Shown: positions 1 through 8,175, counted from the first letter of the stretch. The stretch is DNA of 64,000 bases from Lentisphaerae bacterium ADurb.Bin242 (GCA_002069785.1 MWCA01000001.1:173668-237667); one strand, 5' to 3'. Translations and numbers: made by a program. The notes: a model not told the origin generated them from the sequence alone.

Positions 1-623
1 CCCGGCCCGCCGGTCGCAAGGATCAGGCTGATGTCCGGGTGGCTCATCAGGTGCTGGCTCATGGAGACGGTCGGATTGTCGATCCAGCCGATGATGTTTT
101 CCGGTGCGCCGGCTTTGACCGCAGCCTCCAGGACGATCCGGGCCGCTTCGATCGTGCTCTTTTTCGCACGGGGATGCGGGCTGAAGATGATCCCGTTCCG
201 GGTCTTCAGCACGATCAGCGACTTGAAGATCGCCGTCGAGGTCGGGTTGGTGGTCGGCACGATCCCGGCGATCACGCCCAGCGGTTCGGCGACTTTCACG
301 ATTCCGAACGCTTCGTCCTCTTCGATGACCCCGCAGGTCCTGTAGTTGCGGTATTTATTGTAGATCGATTCCGATGCGAAGTGGTTTTTGATGACCTTGT
401 CTTCCACGACCCCCATGCCGGATTCGGCCACGGCCATTTGCGCAAGGGGGATTCGCGCGTTGTTGGCGGCCAGTGCGGCGGCGCGGAAAATGGCATCCAC
501 CTGCTCCTGGGAGTAATCCGCATAAATCTCCTGGGCCGCCTTGACTTTCGCTACGATCTGATCCAGCTCCCGGCGTTCGAGTTCCTCCTGGGGCACATCC
601 GGTTTCAGGTTTTTCTCATTCAT
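1..623 (-). CDS. adhE: Bifunctional acetaldehyde-CoA/alcohol dehydrogenase, N-terminal part (cut by window edge)
   Basis: The reverse strand encodes about 207 residues that match the N-terminal aldehyde dehydrogenase domain of AdhE, the fermentative enzyme reducing acetyl-CoA to acetaldehyde and then ethanol. Diagnostic stretches are visible: IFRAAALAANNARIPLA, AVAESGMGVVEDKVIKNHFA, a GIVPTTNPTSTAIFKSL substrate/NAD-binding stretch, SPHPRAK, and LILATGGPG at the window edge. The catalytic cysteine and the C-terminal iron alcohol dehydrogenase domain lie outside the window. The start at 621-623 is supported by an AAAGGAGG ribosome site just upstream. It could in principle be a stand-alone acetaldehyde dehydrogenase, but the N-terminal sequence is AdhE-like. 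Confidence 0.93.
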   Translation of the reverse strand, partial: MNEKNLKPDVPQEELERRELDQIVAKVKAAQEIYADYSQEQVDAIFRAAALAANNARIPLAQMAVAESGMGVVEDKVIKNHFASESIYNKYRNYRTCGVIEEDEAFGIVKVAEPLGVIAGIVPTTNPTSTAIFKSLIVLKTRNGIIFSPHPRAKKSTIEAARIVLEAAVKAGAPENIIGWIDNPTVSMSQHLMSHPDISLILATGGP

Positions 624-980
624 GTCGATCCTCCTTTGTTTGAGTTCCTTCCTTGGGAACCTTGAATCAATATTTTAATATAGATATTTTTTTATCTAAG
701 TTTAATATGCCACTCTTTTTTGTTTTTTCAAACCGGAAAAGAAAAATTTTTTGATTTTTTTTCCGCGCGCAGCGTTACACTCATTTTCGCCTTCGGCGTC
801 CGGACTCCGCGGCCGGAGGAAGAGTCCTGCACAATAATTTTTAAAAGATAAAAAATGAGGCTGTATTTTTTTCGAAGTGCGGGAGATTCTCCTCCTCCGC
901 CCCCTGCAACCAACTCATTTTCCCTTTTGCCGCCGCGATGTCCTGTTTGAAATTTTTTGCGAAAAAAAAGGGAAAACCAT
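624..980. other. Intergenic region between divergent adhE and mraZ
   Basis: About 410 bases separate the adhE start from the mraZ start. The adhE-proximal part (660-710) is AT-rich and has a possible minus-strand -10 (TATATT, 677-682) but no convincing -35. The middle (720-960) has T-runs and A-runs. The short reverse ORFs here have no ribosome sites and no recognisable protein, so I call no gene. The mraZ promoter is listed separately. Confidence 0.5.
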
Positions 981-1020
981 TTGACTTTGGAAAAAAATGG
1001 AATATAATGGTATAAATTGG
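981..1020 (+). promoter_or_regulatory. mraZ promoter overlapped by a four-repeat MraZ box
   Basis: A strong sigma70-type promoter is visible: TTGACT (981-986), a 16-base spacer and TATAAT (1003-1008). Four TGG trinucleotides sit at 988, 998, 1008 and 1018, exactly 10 bp apart, in the pattern TGGNN-N5. MraZ is known to bind TGGGN repeats with 10-bp periodicity upstream of its own gene, so this is probably the autoregulatory operator. It covers the spacer, the -10 and the start point. Confidence 0.85.
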
Positions 1021-1033
1021 AATAGGAGCGGCC

Positions 1034-1513
1034 ATGCTGGCTTTCTGCGGTATTGACAGATGTCTCCTGGATGCAAACGGAAGATTGAAGTTCAGTCCGC
1101 GTGTTCTGGAGGATTTTGCCCGGTGCGGCAGTGAGGTTGTTTTACACTGTCTGCCCGAGGGTGCGATTGCCGTATACCCGGAAGAGTTTTACCGCCAGAT
1201 GCGTTCCGCGGAACCCAATCCGGCGGAAAAGGTTTCGCAGAGCATGCTTTACCGCAGCAGTCTCCGGCGTTTCGGCGCCTGGAGCCGTTCCGAGAAGATT
1301 TCGGCGCAGGGACGGATCACGATTCCCCAGGAGTACCGGGAACAGGCGGGGCTGAAAAACGGCGCCGTAGTGGTCGTGGGGGTGGAAGTGGGCGTGGAAA
1401 TCTGGGACCGGGAGCGCTGGATGGAAGAACAGCGGACAGGCATGGAGCACGCCCGTGAAAAAGGCGAGCGGGAAATGGCGTCCGACCTGATGGTTCAAGA
1501 GCAGAAAAATTGA
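1034..1513 (+). CDS. mraZ: MraZ transcriptional regulator of the division/cell-wall cluster
   Basis: This 159-residue protein has the two tandem SpoVT/AbrB-like swapped-hairpin domains of MraZ. The first carries LLDANGRLKFS (the D-x-x-G-R signature) near residue 12, and the second carries SAQGRITIP followed by VGVEVGVEIWDRERWMEE, the usual MraZ ending. MraZ is a DNA-binding protein that represses the dcw operon by binding repeats in its promoter, and those repeats are present immediately upstream. AGGAG at 1024-1028 fixes the ATG at 1034. The rsmH gene that normally follows mraZ is missing here. Confidence is high because protein, operator and context agree. Confidence 0.93.
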   Translation: MLAFCGIDRCLLDANGRLKFSPRVLEDFARCGSEVVLHCLPEGAIAVYPEEFYRQMRSAEPNPAEKVSQSMLYRSSLRRFGAWSRSEKISAQGRITIPQEYREQAGLKNGAVVVVGVEVGVEIWDRERWMEEQRTGMEHAREKGEREMASDLMVQEQKN

Positions 1514-1558
1514 TTGTCGGCGAATACGAAACGGAAATTTGAGATCAGGAGGTGAAAG

Positions 1559-1840
1559 ATGAACGCATTCCGAAAAATGGACCCGCGCATGCGCTACGCG
1601 TTTGCCGCAATGCTGGTTGCGGTGTCCTTTCTCCTTCTGGGCGCGGGTCGGCTCGGAGAAGGTTTTTCCACCCGGAGCGAAGCGAATGCCAGGGCGAAAG
1701 AGGAATGGCGCGAGGCGGCCGGGAAGTTGTGTGCCGGGGGTGTTTCCAGAGAAAAAGGAGATTGGGAACGCATTGTGAAGTCCCATCCGGAAATCCTGCT
1801 GAAAGCATTTCACAGTGACCTGAAGGTTCAGCAGGAGTAA
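1559..1840 (+). CDS. Small single-pass membrane protein in the ftsL position
   Basis: This encodes a 93-residue protein with one N-terminal hydrophobic segment (about residues 11-30) followed by a short charged, mostly helical extramembrane tail. AGGAGGTG just upstream of the ATG at 1559 is an excellent ribosome site. It lies 45 bp after mraZ and 19 bp before the PBP pedestal gene, the place usually held by ftsL. Size and topology fit FtsL, a bitopic division protein that pairs with FtsB and FtsI. I see no clear leucine-zipper heptads, however, and FtsL is poorly conserved, so the assignment is by position only. Confidence 0.6.
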   Translation: MNAFRKMDPRMRYAFAAMLVAVSFLLLGAGRLGEGFSTRSEANARAKEEWREAAGKLCAGGVSREKGDWERIVKSHPEILLKAFHSDLKVQQE

Positions 1841-1859
1841 TAGCGGAACGGGCAGGAAC

Positions 1860-2558
1860 ATGTCTGCCGACACCTTCAAAATTAAAACATTGATGATCCT
1901 TTCTTTCCTGTTGATATGGGCGGTCGTTGCGGCCGCCCATGTCTTTTCCTATGCGGTTTACCGGCAGGACGACCTGCTGAAGGCCTCCCGTGCGATCGCC
2001 TGGCGCGAGGCCCGGATTCCGGCGGTCCGGGGACGCCTGCTGGACCGGGAAGGGGTCCCTCTGGCGGTTTCTTCCATCCGCAGCGACCTGGTCCTGGAAA
2101 CCTTTCCGGAAAAGGCCGGACGCCGGGACGCCCTGGCCCGGCTTCTCCGGGAAGTTTTTCCGGACCGTGCAGCGGACTGGGAAAAGGAATCGTTTCCGCT
2201 GGTTCTCCGGAAAAACATCTCCCCGGAAGAGGTGGTTTTGTATTCACGCCGGTTCCGGAGATTTCCGGAACTGCGGGTCGTCAGCCGCCTGGAGCGGATC
2301 GTTCACGGCAGCCCGGAGGTGCGGCGGCGGGTCGGCGCCGCCGCGCTGAACAATGTGAATGAACTGGTGGGCGTATCGGGATTGGAACGGGAACATGACC
2401 TGGCGCTTTCGGGGAAGGCGGGGACTCTGGTGGTCATGCTGGACCGCAACGGTTCCTGGCTCTACAACACTCTCCGCATCACAAAGCAGCCGGAAAACGG
2501 ACGGGATGTCCGCACGGATATTTCCTTGAAGGAACTGGGGGAAGACCATGAAAAATGA
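1860..2558 (+). CDS. PBP2/FtsI-type pedestal (dimerisation) protein lacking the transpeptidase domain
   Basis: This 232-residue protein has an N-terminal transmembrane helix (about residues 8-30). It is followed by the non-catalytic pedestal of class B penicillin-binding proteins: IPAVRGRLLDREGVPLAVS near residues 53-71 is the R-G-x-I-x-D-R-x-G motif, and GVSGLEREHDLALSGKAGT near 175-193 is the end-of-pedestal motif. The reading frame stops at NGRDVRTDISLKELG, which aligns with the G-x-D-x-x-LTID segment that starts the transpeptidase domain in full-length FtsI. No SxxK, SxN or KTG motif is present. The stop overlaps the next start in ATGAAAAATGA, so the truncation is built into the operon rather than an obvious frameshift. 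Its ribosome site is weak (AGGA). Confidence 0.85.
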   Translation: MSADTFKIKTLMILSFLLIWAVVAAAHVFSYAVYRQDDLLKASRAIAWREARIPAVRGRLLDREGVPLAVSSIRSDLVLETFPEKAGRRDALARLLREVFPDRAADWEKESFPLVLRKNISPEEVVLYSRRFRRFPELRVVSRLERIVHGSPEVRRRVGAAALNNVNELVGVSGLEREHDLALSGKAGTLVVMLDRNGSWLYNTLRITKQPENGRDVRTDISLKELGEDHEK

Positions 2559-3660
2559 TCCCGTGACATCCTCCTGGTTCCGTTCGTTTTCCTCCCGGAA
2601 GAAACTGTTTCCCATGGGAGCGGCGCTGATCCTCGTGGTCGCCGGATTGTTCGGGTGCCTGGCGATTTACAGCTCGCGCACCTTGTCGGATCAGCCGTTG
2701 TTTTTTGTATTCAAGCAGATGCTCTGGCTCTTCCCGGGGATTGCCGTTTTTCTCGCGGCGGCGGCGGTTCCGTTCCGCTTTTACCGGAGGGTTGCCCCGT
2801 GGTGGTTTCTCCTGAGCGTGATTTCCCTGATTGCGGTCTATCTGTTCGGACATGAGATCAACCACATGCGGGGCTGGTTCTCCCTGGGACACGTCCACTT
2901 CCAGCCGTCCGAATTCGCAAAATGCTCCCTTCTGCTGTATCTGTGCGTCTATTGCGGAGCCCGGAAGGAACTCTCCTTTCTCCGGCTGGCCTACCTCTTT
3001 CTGGTGAGCTTCGGGAGCATGATCCTCATCATGCTGGAACCCGACTTCGGAGGCGCACTGATGTTCTTCGTGGCGTTCATTCTGGTGATTTTTCTGCGGG
3101 GAGTCCGCTTTCACTACATTCTGGCCGCATTCGGATTCCTGGCGGTCAGCGCGGCCGTTTTCATCCTTTTCAACGAATACGCGCTGATGCGGATTCTGGG
3201 GTATCTGAATCCGGACGGCATTTTCAGCGCCAGCGCCTGGCACATCAAGCAGTTCCAATATACGATGGCACACGGCGGCTGGACCGGTTCCGACTGGGGA
3301 AACGCCCTCTGGTCCGGGGCTTTCCTGCCGTATCCCCACACGGATTCGCTGTTCGCCTCGATCGTGGAATCGACCGGGTTTGCGGGCGGCCTCATCGTGA
3401 TCGCCGGATTCGTGGCGATGGGAATCGGATTCTGCGTGCTTTCATGGGACATCCGTTCCGGAGATGACACCCGCCGCTTCTACGTGTTTTCCGCGGGAGC
3501 CCTGTACCTGATCCAGGCGCTGATCCATATCGGCGTAAACAGCGTGCTCCTGCCGCCGACCGGGGTCACTCTCCCCATTCTCAGCTACGGCGGCAGCTCG
3601 CTGTTTTCCGTAATGCTCGCCTTCGGGATCGCCTTCAGCGCCGCGAATGCGAAGGAATGA
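2548..3660 (+). CDS. ftsW: SEDS-family peptidoglycan glycosyltransferase (FtsW/RodA)
   Basis: This 370-residue polytopic membrane protein carries the SEDS family hallmarks: RGWFSLG and FQPSEFAK, LEPDFGGALMFF, a GG-rich loop (GGWTGSDWG), HTDSLFASIVESTGF with the conserved extracytoplasmic Asp, and LPPTGVTLPILSYGGSS near the C-terminus. SEDS proteins polymerise lipid II glycan strands and are activated by the pedestal domain of a cognate class B PBP. Here the partner encoded immediately upstream, with an 11-bp overlap, is a pedestal without a transpeptidase. Position after mraZ favours FtsW, but RodA cannot be excluded from sequence alone. Confidence 0.9.
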   Translation: MKNDPVTSSWFRSFSSRKKLFPMGAALILVVAGLFGCLAIYSSRTLSDQPLFFVFKQMLWLFPGIAVFLAAAAVPFRFYRRVAPWWFLLSVISLIAVYLFGHEINHMRGWFSLGHVHFQPSEFAKCSLLLYLCVYCGARKELSFLRLAYLFLVSFGSMILIMLEPDFGGALMFFVAFILVIFLRGVRFHYILAAFGFLAVSAAVFILFNEYALMRILGYLNPDGIFSASAWHIKQFQYTMAHGGWTGSDWGNALWSGAFLPYPHTDSLFASIVESTGFAGGLIVIAGFVAMGIGFCVLSWDIRSGDDTRRFYVFSAGALYLIQALIHIGVNSVLLPPTGVTLPILSYGGSSLFSVMLAFGIAFSAANAKE

Positions 3661-3672
3661 AGCTCCGCGGTT

Positions 3673-5208
3673 TCAGCGCGCGGAGGAGAAATCCGATTCC
3701 TTGAAGACAATCGCCTCGAAGACCGTGAAGGAGGCGTCCGGCGACTTCCAGGCATCCGGCGACAGGCCCGCTTTCCGCGCAAGATGAGTCAGCGTTTCCT
3801 CCAGATTCCAGCCCTGTTCCGGCGCCACCTGGGGGAGAAACACCGCGGACCGTCCGTCTTTGGTGAGGGTCATGCCGTGTTTTCCGATGACGATATCCTT
3901 GTAGGAGTTGACAGGTTTCGCGGGAGTCAGCGCCGAGATTTCCACCTCGACCGAACGGAGTTCTTCCGGGGTGAGAGGGCGGAACCGGATGTCCCGGAAA
4001 GCGGAATCCACCGCCCGCGCCATGACCGCGCGGTAAAGCTCGCGGAACGGCTGGATTTCGCCGATGCAGCCGCGCAGCTCGTCATCGATCTTGAGGGTCA
4101 CGAAACAGCCCATTTTCTTTTTCATGTGTTCTGTGATCCGGGCGTCGAAGTGATCGGATGGAACCGTTTTGCGGTTCTGGAATACATAGTCGATGGATTC
4201 GCGGGCGATGGCAAGGAGCGTTTTCTTCTCGGCGTTGGAAAGAAAATCGTTTTCATTGAGTTTCGCGGCGGGCTCCCATTTTCCGTCGACACAAGCGGAA
4301 AGGTAGCTGACCGAATGGGAGTAATCTCCGGTCGCTTCGGCGGAGGTCGCATATTTCAGGAGACGCACCTCCGCATTGTCCGGCAGCATTTCAAGCAGCA
4401 CCCGGATAGGGGCTTCCCCGCAGATCGTCGCCCCGGTATCCGCAATGTACTTCGTGAATTTGTCGCAATTCTTGTTCCGGATCAGCTCAAATGCGCCGAG
4501 GTCGAGTTGGCGAAGCCGTTCCGGTATTTTATCCTGGAACGGCACATAGTCGAAGTTTCGTCCGAAGTGCGTGAAATCCGAGCTTGCGACCACAAGCGTG
4601 GAAGGCGTCAGGTTGGCGGCAAGAGCCCGGGCGACTTTCTTCGCATATTCGGCGTCCAGTTGTCCCACCACGATCGGAACGATCTTGAACCCTTCCGCCA
4701 GCGCCGCCTGAAGGAACGGCAGCTGGATCTGTACGCTGTGTTCTCCCTGATGGACCCGGTCGTCGCTCTGAACAAAGGAGAATTTCCGGAGTTCCCCGGC
4801 GAAAGCTTGATCGATTTCGAGCGTTCCCAGAGGCGTGCGCATTCCGTCGGCTTGCGGCAGGCAGACCGTATTTTTCAGATAGACCCGGTGCGTGGGGCCG
4901 AGAATGACCACCCGGTCGTATTTCCTTCCCGCGACCGCTTTCGCTCCGAAGGCGGCCACCGGGCCGGAATACATATATCCGGCGTGCGGCTGAATCAGCG
5001 CGATCGGTCCGAACGGACTTCCATCGGGAGGCAGTGCCGCCTTCCCCATCCATTCGCCGATCTGTTTGCGGAGAAGTGCCGGATTGGCTTCATACCAGGA
5101 GCCCGCAAGAGTGCTTTCCAGAATTTTCGCATCCGGCCCCAGAGCGTTGACGCTGATGCACGAACTGGCCAGGCCAATTCCGGCGAAGACAAGATTCTTT
5201 TTGTTCAT
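3673..5208 (-). CDS. Exported MEMO-AMMECR1 fusion protein
   Basis: From the ATG at 5206-5208 (AGGACA site upstream) this is 511 residues; a longer upstream reading frame is arginine-rich read-through of the kinase gene tail. Residues about 1-22 look like a signal peptide. A MEMO domain follows (about 28-310), with GSWYEANP, IQPHAGYMYSG, GPTHRVYL, EHSVQIQLPFL, SSDFTHFG and CGEAPIRVLLE. An AMMECR1 domain (about 330-505) has LRGCIGEIQPF. These are the B and A proteins of the AmmeMemoRadiSam system, whose biochemical role is unknown. The radical-SAM partner is not in the window. It lies 34 bp downstream of the kinase and is probably co-transcribed with it. Confidence 0.88.
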   Translation of the reverse strand: MNKKNLVFAGIGLASSCISVNALGPDAKILESTLAGSWYEANPALLRKQIGEWMGKAALPPDGSPFGPIALIQPHAGYMYSGPVAAFGAKAVAGRKYDRVVILGPTHRVYLKNTVCLPQADGMRTPLGTLEIDQAFAGELRKFSFVQSDDRVHQGEHSVQIQLPFLQAALAEGFKIVPIVVGQLDAEYAKKVARALAANLTPSTLVVASSDFTHFGRNFDYVPFQDKIPERLRQLDLGAFELIRNKNCDKFTKYIADTGATICGEAPIRVLLEMLPDNAEVRLLKYATSAEATGDYSHSVSYLSACVDGKWEPAAKLNENDFLSNAEKKTLLAIARESIDYVFQNRKTVPSDHFDARITEHMKKKMGCFVTLKIDDELRGCIGEIQPFRELYRAVMARAVDSAFRDIRFRPLTPEELRSVEVEISALTPAKPVNSYKDIVIGKHGMTLTKDGRSAVFLPQVAPEQGWNLEETLTHLARKAGLSPDAWKSPDASFTVFEAIVFKESDFSSAR

Positions 5209-5242
5209 GGTGTCCTGTCCTTTCCTGTGGAAGAGAGAATGA

Positions 5243-7807
5243 TTATTTCTTTTGCGGAGCCGGGTTCGGCTTCGGAGGCGGTTTCGGGGCTGGTGCCGGG
5301 GGTTTCGGGGCTGGCGCCGGGGGTTTCGGTGCCGGCTTCGGCACCAGACGCTGATACTCGGGAAGGAACCCGAATTTCTGCTCGACTTTTGCTTTTTCCG
5401 CGGCACTCTGGGTCAGGGCGACTTTCAGATAATCCGTCAGGAACGCGGAAAAACGGGCCTCCAGCTGGGGCGTGTCCTCGGAAGCGGTTTTGGCCGCTCT
5501 GTATTCGCCGAGCCAGAAGAAGTAGTATGGAAGAGACGGGAGTTTCTTCAGTTTGGCCGCCGCGTTGGTGGAGAAAACACGGAACGGCCGGGTCGTCACA
5601 ATCTGTTTCACCGGGATCGACAGCTCCTTGCCGAACGGGGTTTCCCCATAGATCACGCCTTCACGGATGGCTTTCACTTTGCAGAGGTTGAAACGGATTT
5701 CGATCGTAAGCCCGACAATCTCCGGATTCCCGTTCGTAAAGACATCATTCAGCTCCCAGGCGCCCTTCATGGTGGCATACAGTTGATTGGAATAGTTGAC
5801 GAAATCGCGGGCGTATCCGGCCAGATGGGGTTTGGCCGTTTTCATTTCGGCGGCGTTCTTCTCGAACAGGGCCCGGAGCCCGGCTTCGTCGTCCTTCTCG
5901 GAAAAACGAACCAGGTTCAGGACGGTTTCCCGCTGCATCCCGGCGATCCGGTTCTTGTAGTTCGTGATCTCGCGTTCCTTTTCGCGCTGCTGGGCTTCCG
6001 CGGCGCGCCGCTTCTCTTCCTCCGCTTTCCGCTTCACTTCCTCTTCCGCGCGCCGCTTCTCTTCTTCCACTTTCCGTTTCGCCTCTTCCGCGGCGGCCTG
6101 ACGCTTTGCCGCGAGTTCCGCTTCATACTTTTTCAGTTCTTCCACCCGGGCGAGCTCCACCTTCTCCTCATCCAGCGGCGAATAGTATTCCAGGATTTCG
6201 CGGAAGAGCTTTTTTTCCTCATCGTTCGAAGGCAGGAGCGATTTTCCAAGGAACGCGTCGCACAGGGACAACGTTCCGGCCTTGTCCGTGACGCCCGCTT
6301 TGCGGATGGCTTCCAGAAGCGGAACCGCCTCTTTCATGAAGGGAGAAGGTCCCTGGACGGTAACCGCCTTCTGTACTTCAGCCCTGGCCTTTGTGAAGAA
6401 CTCCTTCCAGTTCACTTTCTTGACGAAATGCAGATAAGCTCCCGTCCCGGCGAGCGCCAGGACAAGCAGCAGAAAGAGGGACGAAAGCAATTTTCCCAGA
6501 CGGAAAGAACGGGTCCCGGCGTCCTTGGGCTTTTTCGTTTTTTTCGGAGGCTCCGGCTTGGGCACCGATTCCGTTGCCGGCGCTTTTTCCGGCGACGGAG
6601 GCGGCGTTGCCGCCGGGGGCGTTTTGGGAGTGATGGCGGGCGCCGGCTTTTTCTCTTTCGGCTGGAGCCGCGGAGATGCTTTTTTCGCGGCTTCCGCGAA
6701 AGAGACGTTTTCCGGAACGGTTTCAGTCCCGGTGAAGGCGGGCTTTGAAACATTCTGCTGCTGCGCGGCGCCGCGGAGTCTCAGCTTCGGGGGCACCGGC
6801 TTCGATCCGGCCTCGATCCGGTTGGAATTCTTCACTTTGATCAGCGCGGAATAGGTGGCTACCATGGGTTTCCGTCCGCGTTTGATCAGCCCCAGGTCTT
6901 CGGCGAGAAGGGACGCGTCCTGATACCGGAGATTCGGGTCTTTGGCCATCATCTTTTCCACTACCCAGGAGACATCGGGCGGAATGTTCGGATTGACTTC
7001 GCACGGGGGGATCAGCGTCCCGAAAAGATGCTGCCGGGTGATTTCGAGCGCCGTGGTGCCCTCATAGGGGAAACGCCCCGTCAGAAAGTGGTAGAAGGTG
7101 GCGCCGAGACTATAAATATCGGTCCGGTTGTCGAGGGGGTCCCCGGTCAGTTGTTCGGGGCTGATGTACTGCGGAGTCCCCATGACTTCCTCGGTTTCGT
7201 TGTTTTCCGCATCGTCCCCGACTTTGGCAAGACCGAGGTCGGCGAGCTTGGCGCGCCCGCTGGACGTCAGCATGATGTTGTCCGGCTTGATGTCGCGGTG
7301 AATCAGTTTTTCTTCTTTCCAGGCGTAGTCCAGCGCCTCCGCGATCTGCTGGATGATGTTGATGGCCTGGTCGATCGGGATCACTTCTTCGCGCTTGAGG
7401 ATGTTCTTCATCGTTTCGCCGTCGATGTGCTCCATGGCGAAGTAGAAGATGCCTTCGTCGTCCCCGACCGCGTACGCCTGGACGATGTTGGGATGGTTCA
7501 GCTTGGCCGCCGCGCGGGCCTCCTTGATGAAGCCGACCACGAATTCGGTGTTGCTGGCATAATTGGCGGCCAGCACCTTCACGGCGGCCGGGCGGTCGAG
7601 CGAAATCTGATGGGCGAGATACACGATCCCCATGCCGCCGCGGCCCAGTTCGCGCATGATGATGAAGTCGCCGATCACAGTGCCGGACGCGATGCGGGAC
7701 GAAGGAACCACTACGGGTTTATTGCAGTGCCCGCATTGAACATTTGCTCCCATATCCGAGTTGTCCACGGACACGATGCCCTTGCAGAATGGACATTGAA
7801 AACGCAT
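5243..7807 (-). CDS. Transmembrane Ser/Thr protein kinase with N-terminal zinc ribbon
   Basis: This 854-residue protein starts with a zinc ribbon (C5-C8...C25-C28). A Hanks-type kinase domain follows, with the glycine loop GRGGMG (55-60), ATP lysine K77, HRDIKPDN (170-177, catalytic D172) and DLG in place of DFG (190-192). A Pro/Ala/Lys-rich linker leads to one transmembrane helix (LFLLLVLALAGTGAYL). The extracytoplasmic part has a long Lys/Glu/Arg/Ala coiled coil and ends in a PKPPAPAPKPP repeat tail. All catalytic residues are present, so it should be active. It is typical of the large kinase sets of the PVC group. It heads a two-gene unit with the MEMO-AMMECR1 gene. The ligand and targets cannot be read from sequence. 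Confidence 0.92.
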   Translation of the reverse strand: MRFQCPFCKGIVSVDNSDMGANVQCGHCNKPVVVPSSRIASGTVIGDFIIMRELGRGGMGIVYLAHQISLDRPAAVKVLAANYASNTEFVVGFIKEARAAAKLNHPNIVQAYAVGDDEGIFYFAMEHIDGETMKNILKREEVIPIDQAINIIQQIAEALDYAWKEEKLIHRDIKPDNIMLTSSGRAKLADLGLAKVGDDAENNETEEVMGTPQYISPEQLTGDPLDNRTDIYSLGATFYHFLTGRFPYEGTTALEITRQHLFGTLIPPCEVNPNIPPDVSWVVEKMMAKDPNLRYQDASLLAEDLGLIKRGRKPMVATYSALIKVKNSNRIEAGSKPVPPKLRLRGAAQQQNVSKPAFTGTETVPENVSFAEAAKKASPRLQPKEKKPAPAITPKTPPAATPPPSPEKAPATESVPKPEPPKKTKKPKDAGTRSFRLGKLLSSLFLLLVLALAGTGAYLHFVKKVNWKEFFTKARAEVQKAVTVQGPSPFMKEAVPLLEAIRKAGVTDKAGTLSLCDAFLGKSLLPSNDEEKKLFREILEYYSPLDEEKVELARVEELKKYEAELAAKRQAAAEEAKRKVEEEKRRAEEEVKRKAEEEKRRAAEAQQREKEREITNYKNRIAGMQRETVLNLVRFSEKDDEAGLRALFEKNAAEMKTAKPHLAGYARDFVNYSNQLYATMKGAWELNDVFTNGNPEIVGLTIEIRFNLCKVKAIREGVIYGETPFGKELSIPVKQIVTTRPFRVFSTNAAAKLKKLPSLPYYFFWLGEYRAAKTASEDTPQLEARFSAFLTDYLKVALTQSAAEKAKVEQKFGFLPEYQRLVPKPAPKPPAPAPKPPAPAPKPPPKPNPAPQKK

Positions 7808-7858
7808 TCAGTTTCTATTCTCCCGTCAAAAAATTCACCTTTCTATGCTCAAGGGAAC

Positions 7859-7886
7859 AATATATAAGGCTTTTTGTGGATTTCAA
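7859..7886 (-). promoter_or_regulatory. Promoter of the kinase/MEMO unit
   Basis: On the minus strand TTGAAA (7881-7886), a 16-base spacer and TATATT (7859-7864) form a good sigma70-type promoter about 50 bases before the kinase start. Confidence 0.65.
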
Positions 7887-7936
7887 CACTTCATGTACAA
7901 GTTTTTTCAATATCGGTAAATCCGGAATGCGGCGAT

Positions 7937-7970
7937 AAAAAAGGCTTTCCGGCTTGGATTTCCGGAAAGC
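7937..7970 (-). terminator. Intrinsic terminator downstream of the 8176-10839 hydrolase gene
   Basis: Read on the minus strand, GCTTTCCGG and CCGGAAAGC (7962-7970 and 7944-7952) form a perfect 9-bp stem with a 9-base loop, followed by a run of six T. It lies about 200 bases after the stop of the minus-strand glycan operon. The rest of the 7887-8175 gap contains no gene I can support. Confidence 0.7.
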
Positions 7971-8175
7971 TCAAAAACTCGTTGAGAAAAAGGGACCGGG
8001 CCGGGATCGGCTGCGGAATGTTTTTTATGGCTTCACAAGCATGCTCCATACTGCGATACAGCCGATCGATCCTTCTTTTTCAGACGGGAAGATGACAAAT
8101 CACCGTGTTCATCCCGGGAAAAGCGGGAAGTCTTCTTTCGCTATTCCGGGGAACCGTGATTATTTTCCCCTGCTT

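Noticed and set aside
39..665. Long plus-strand open frame opposite adhE
   Set aside because: It is the antisense shadow of a highly conserved AdhE sequence and has no ribosome site.
728..1035. Two short minus-strand open frames upstream of mraZ
   Set aside because: No ribosome sites, low-complexity protein sequence, and overlap with the mraZ promoter.
3663..3685. 7-bp hairpin at the ftsW/MEMO convergent ends
   Set aside because: It overlaps the stop of the MEMO-AMMECR1 gene, has no T-run on either strand and is probably chance in GC-rich sequence.
5209..5406. N-terminal extension of the MEMO-AMMECR1 frame
   Set aside because: The extension is Arg/Pro-rich out-of-frame reading of the kinase tail repeats; the ATG at 5208 has a ribosome site and signal peptide.
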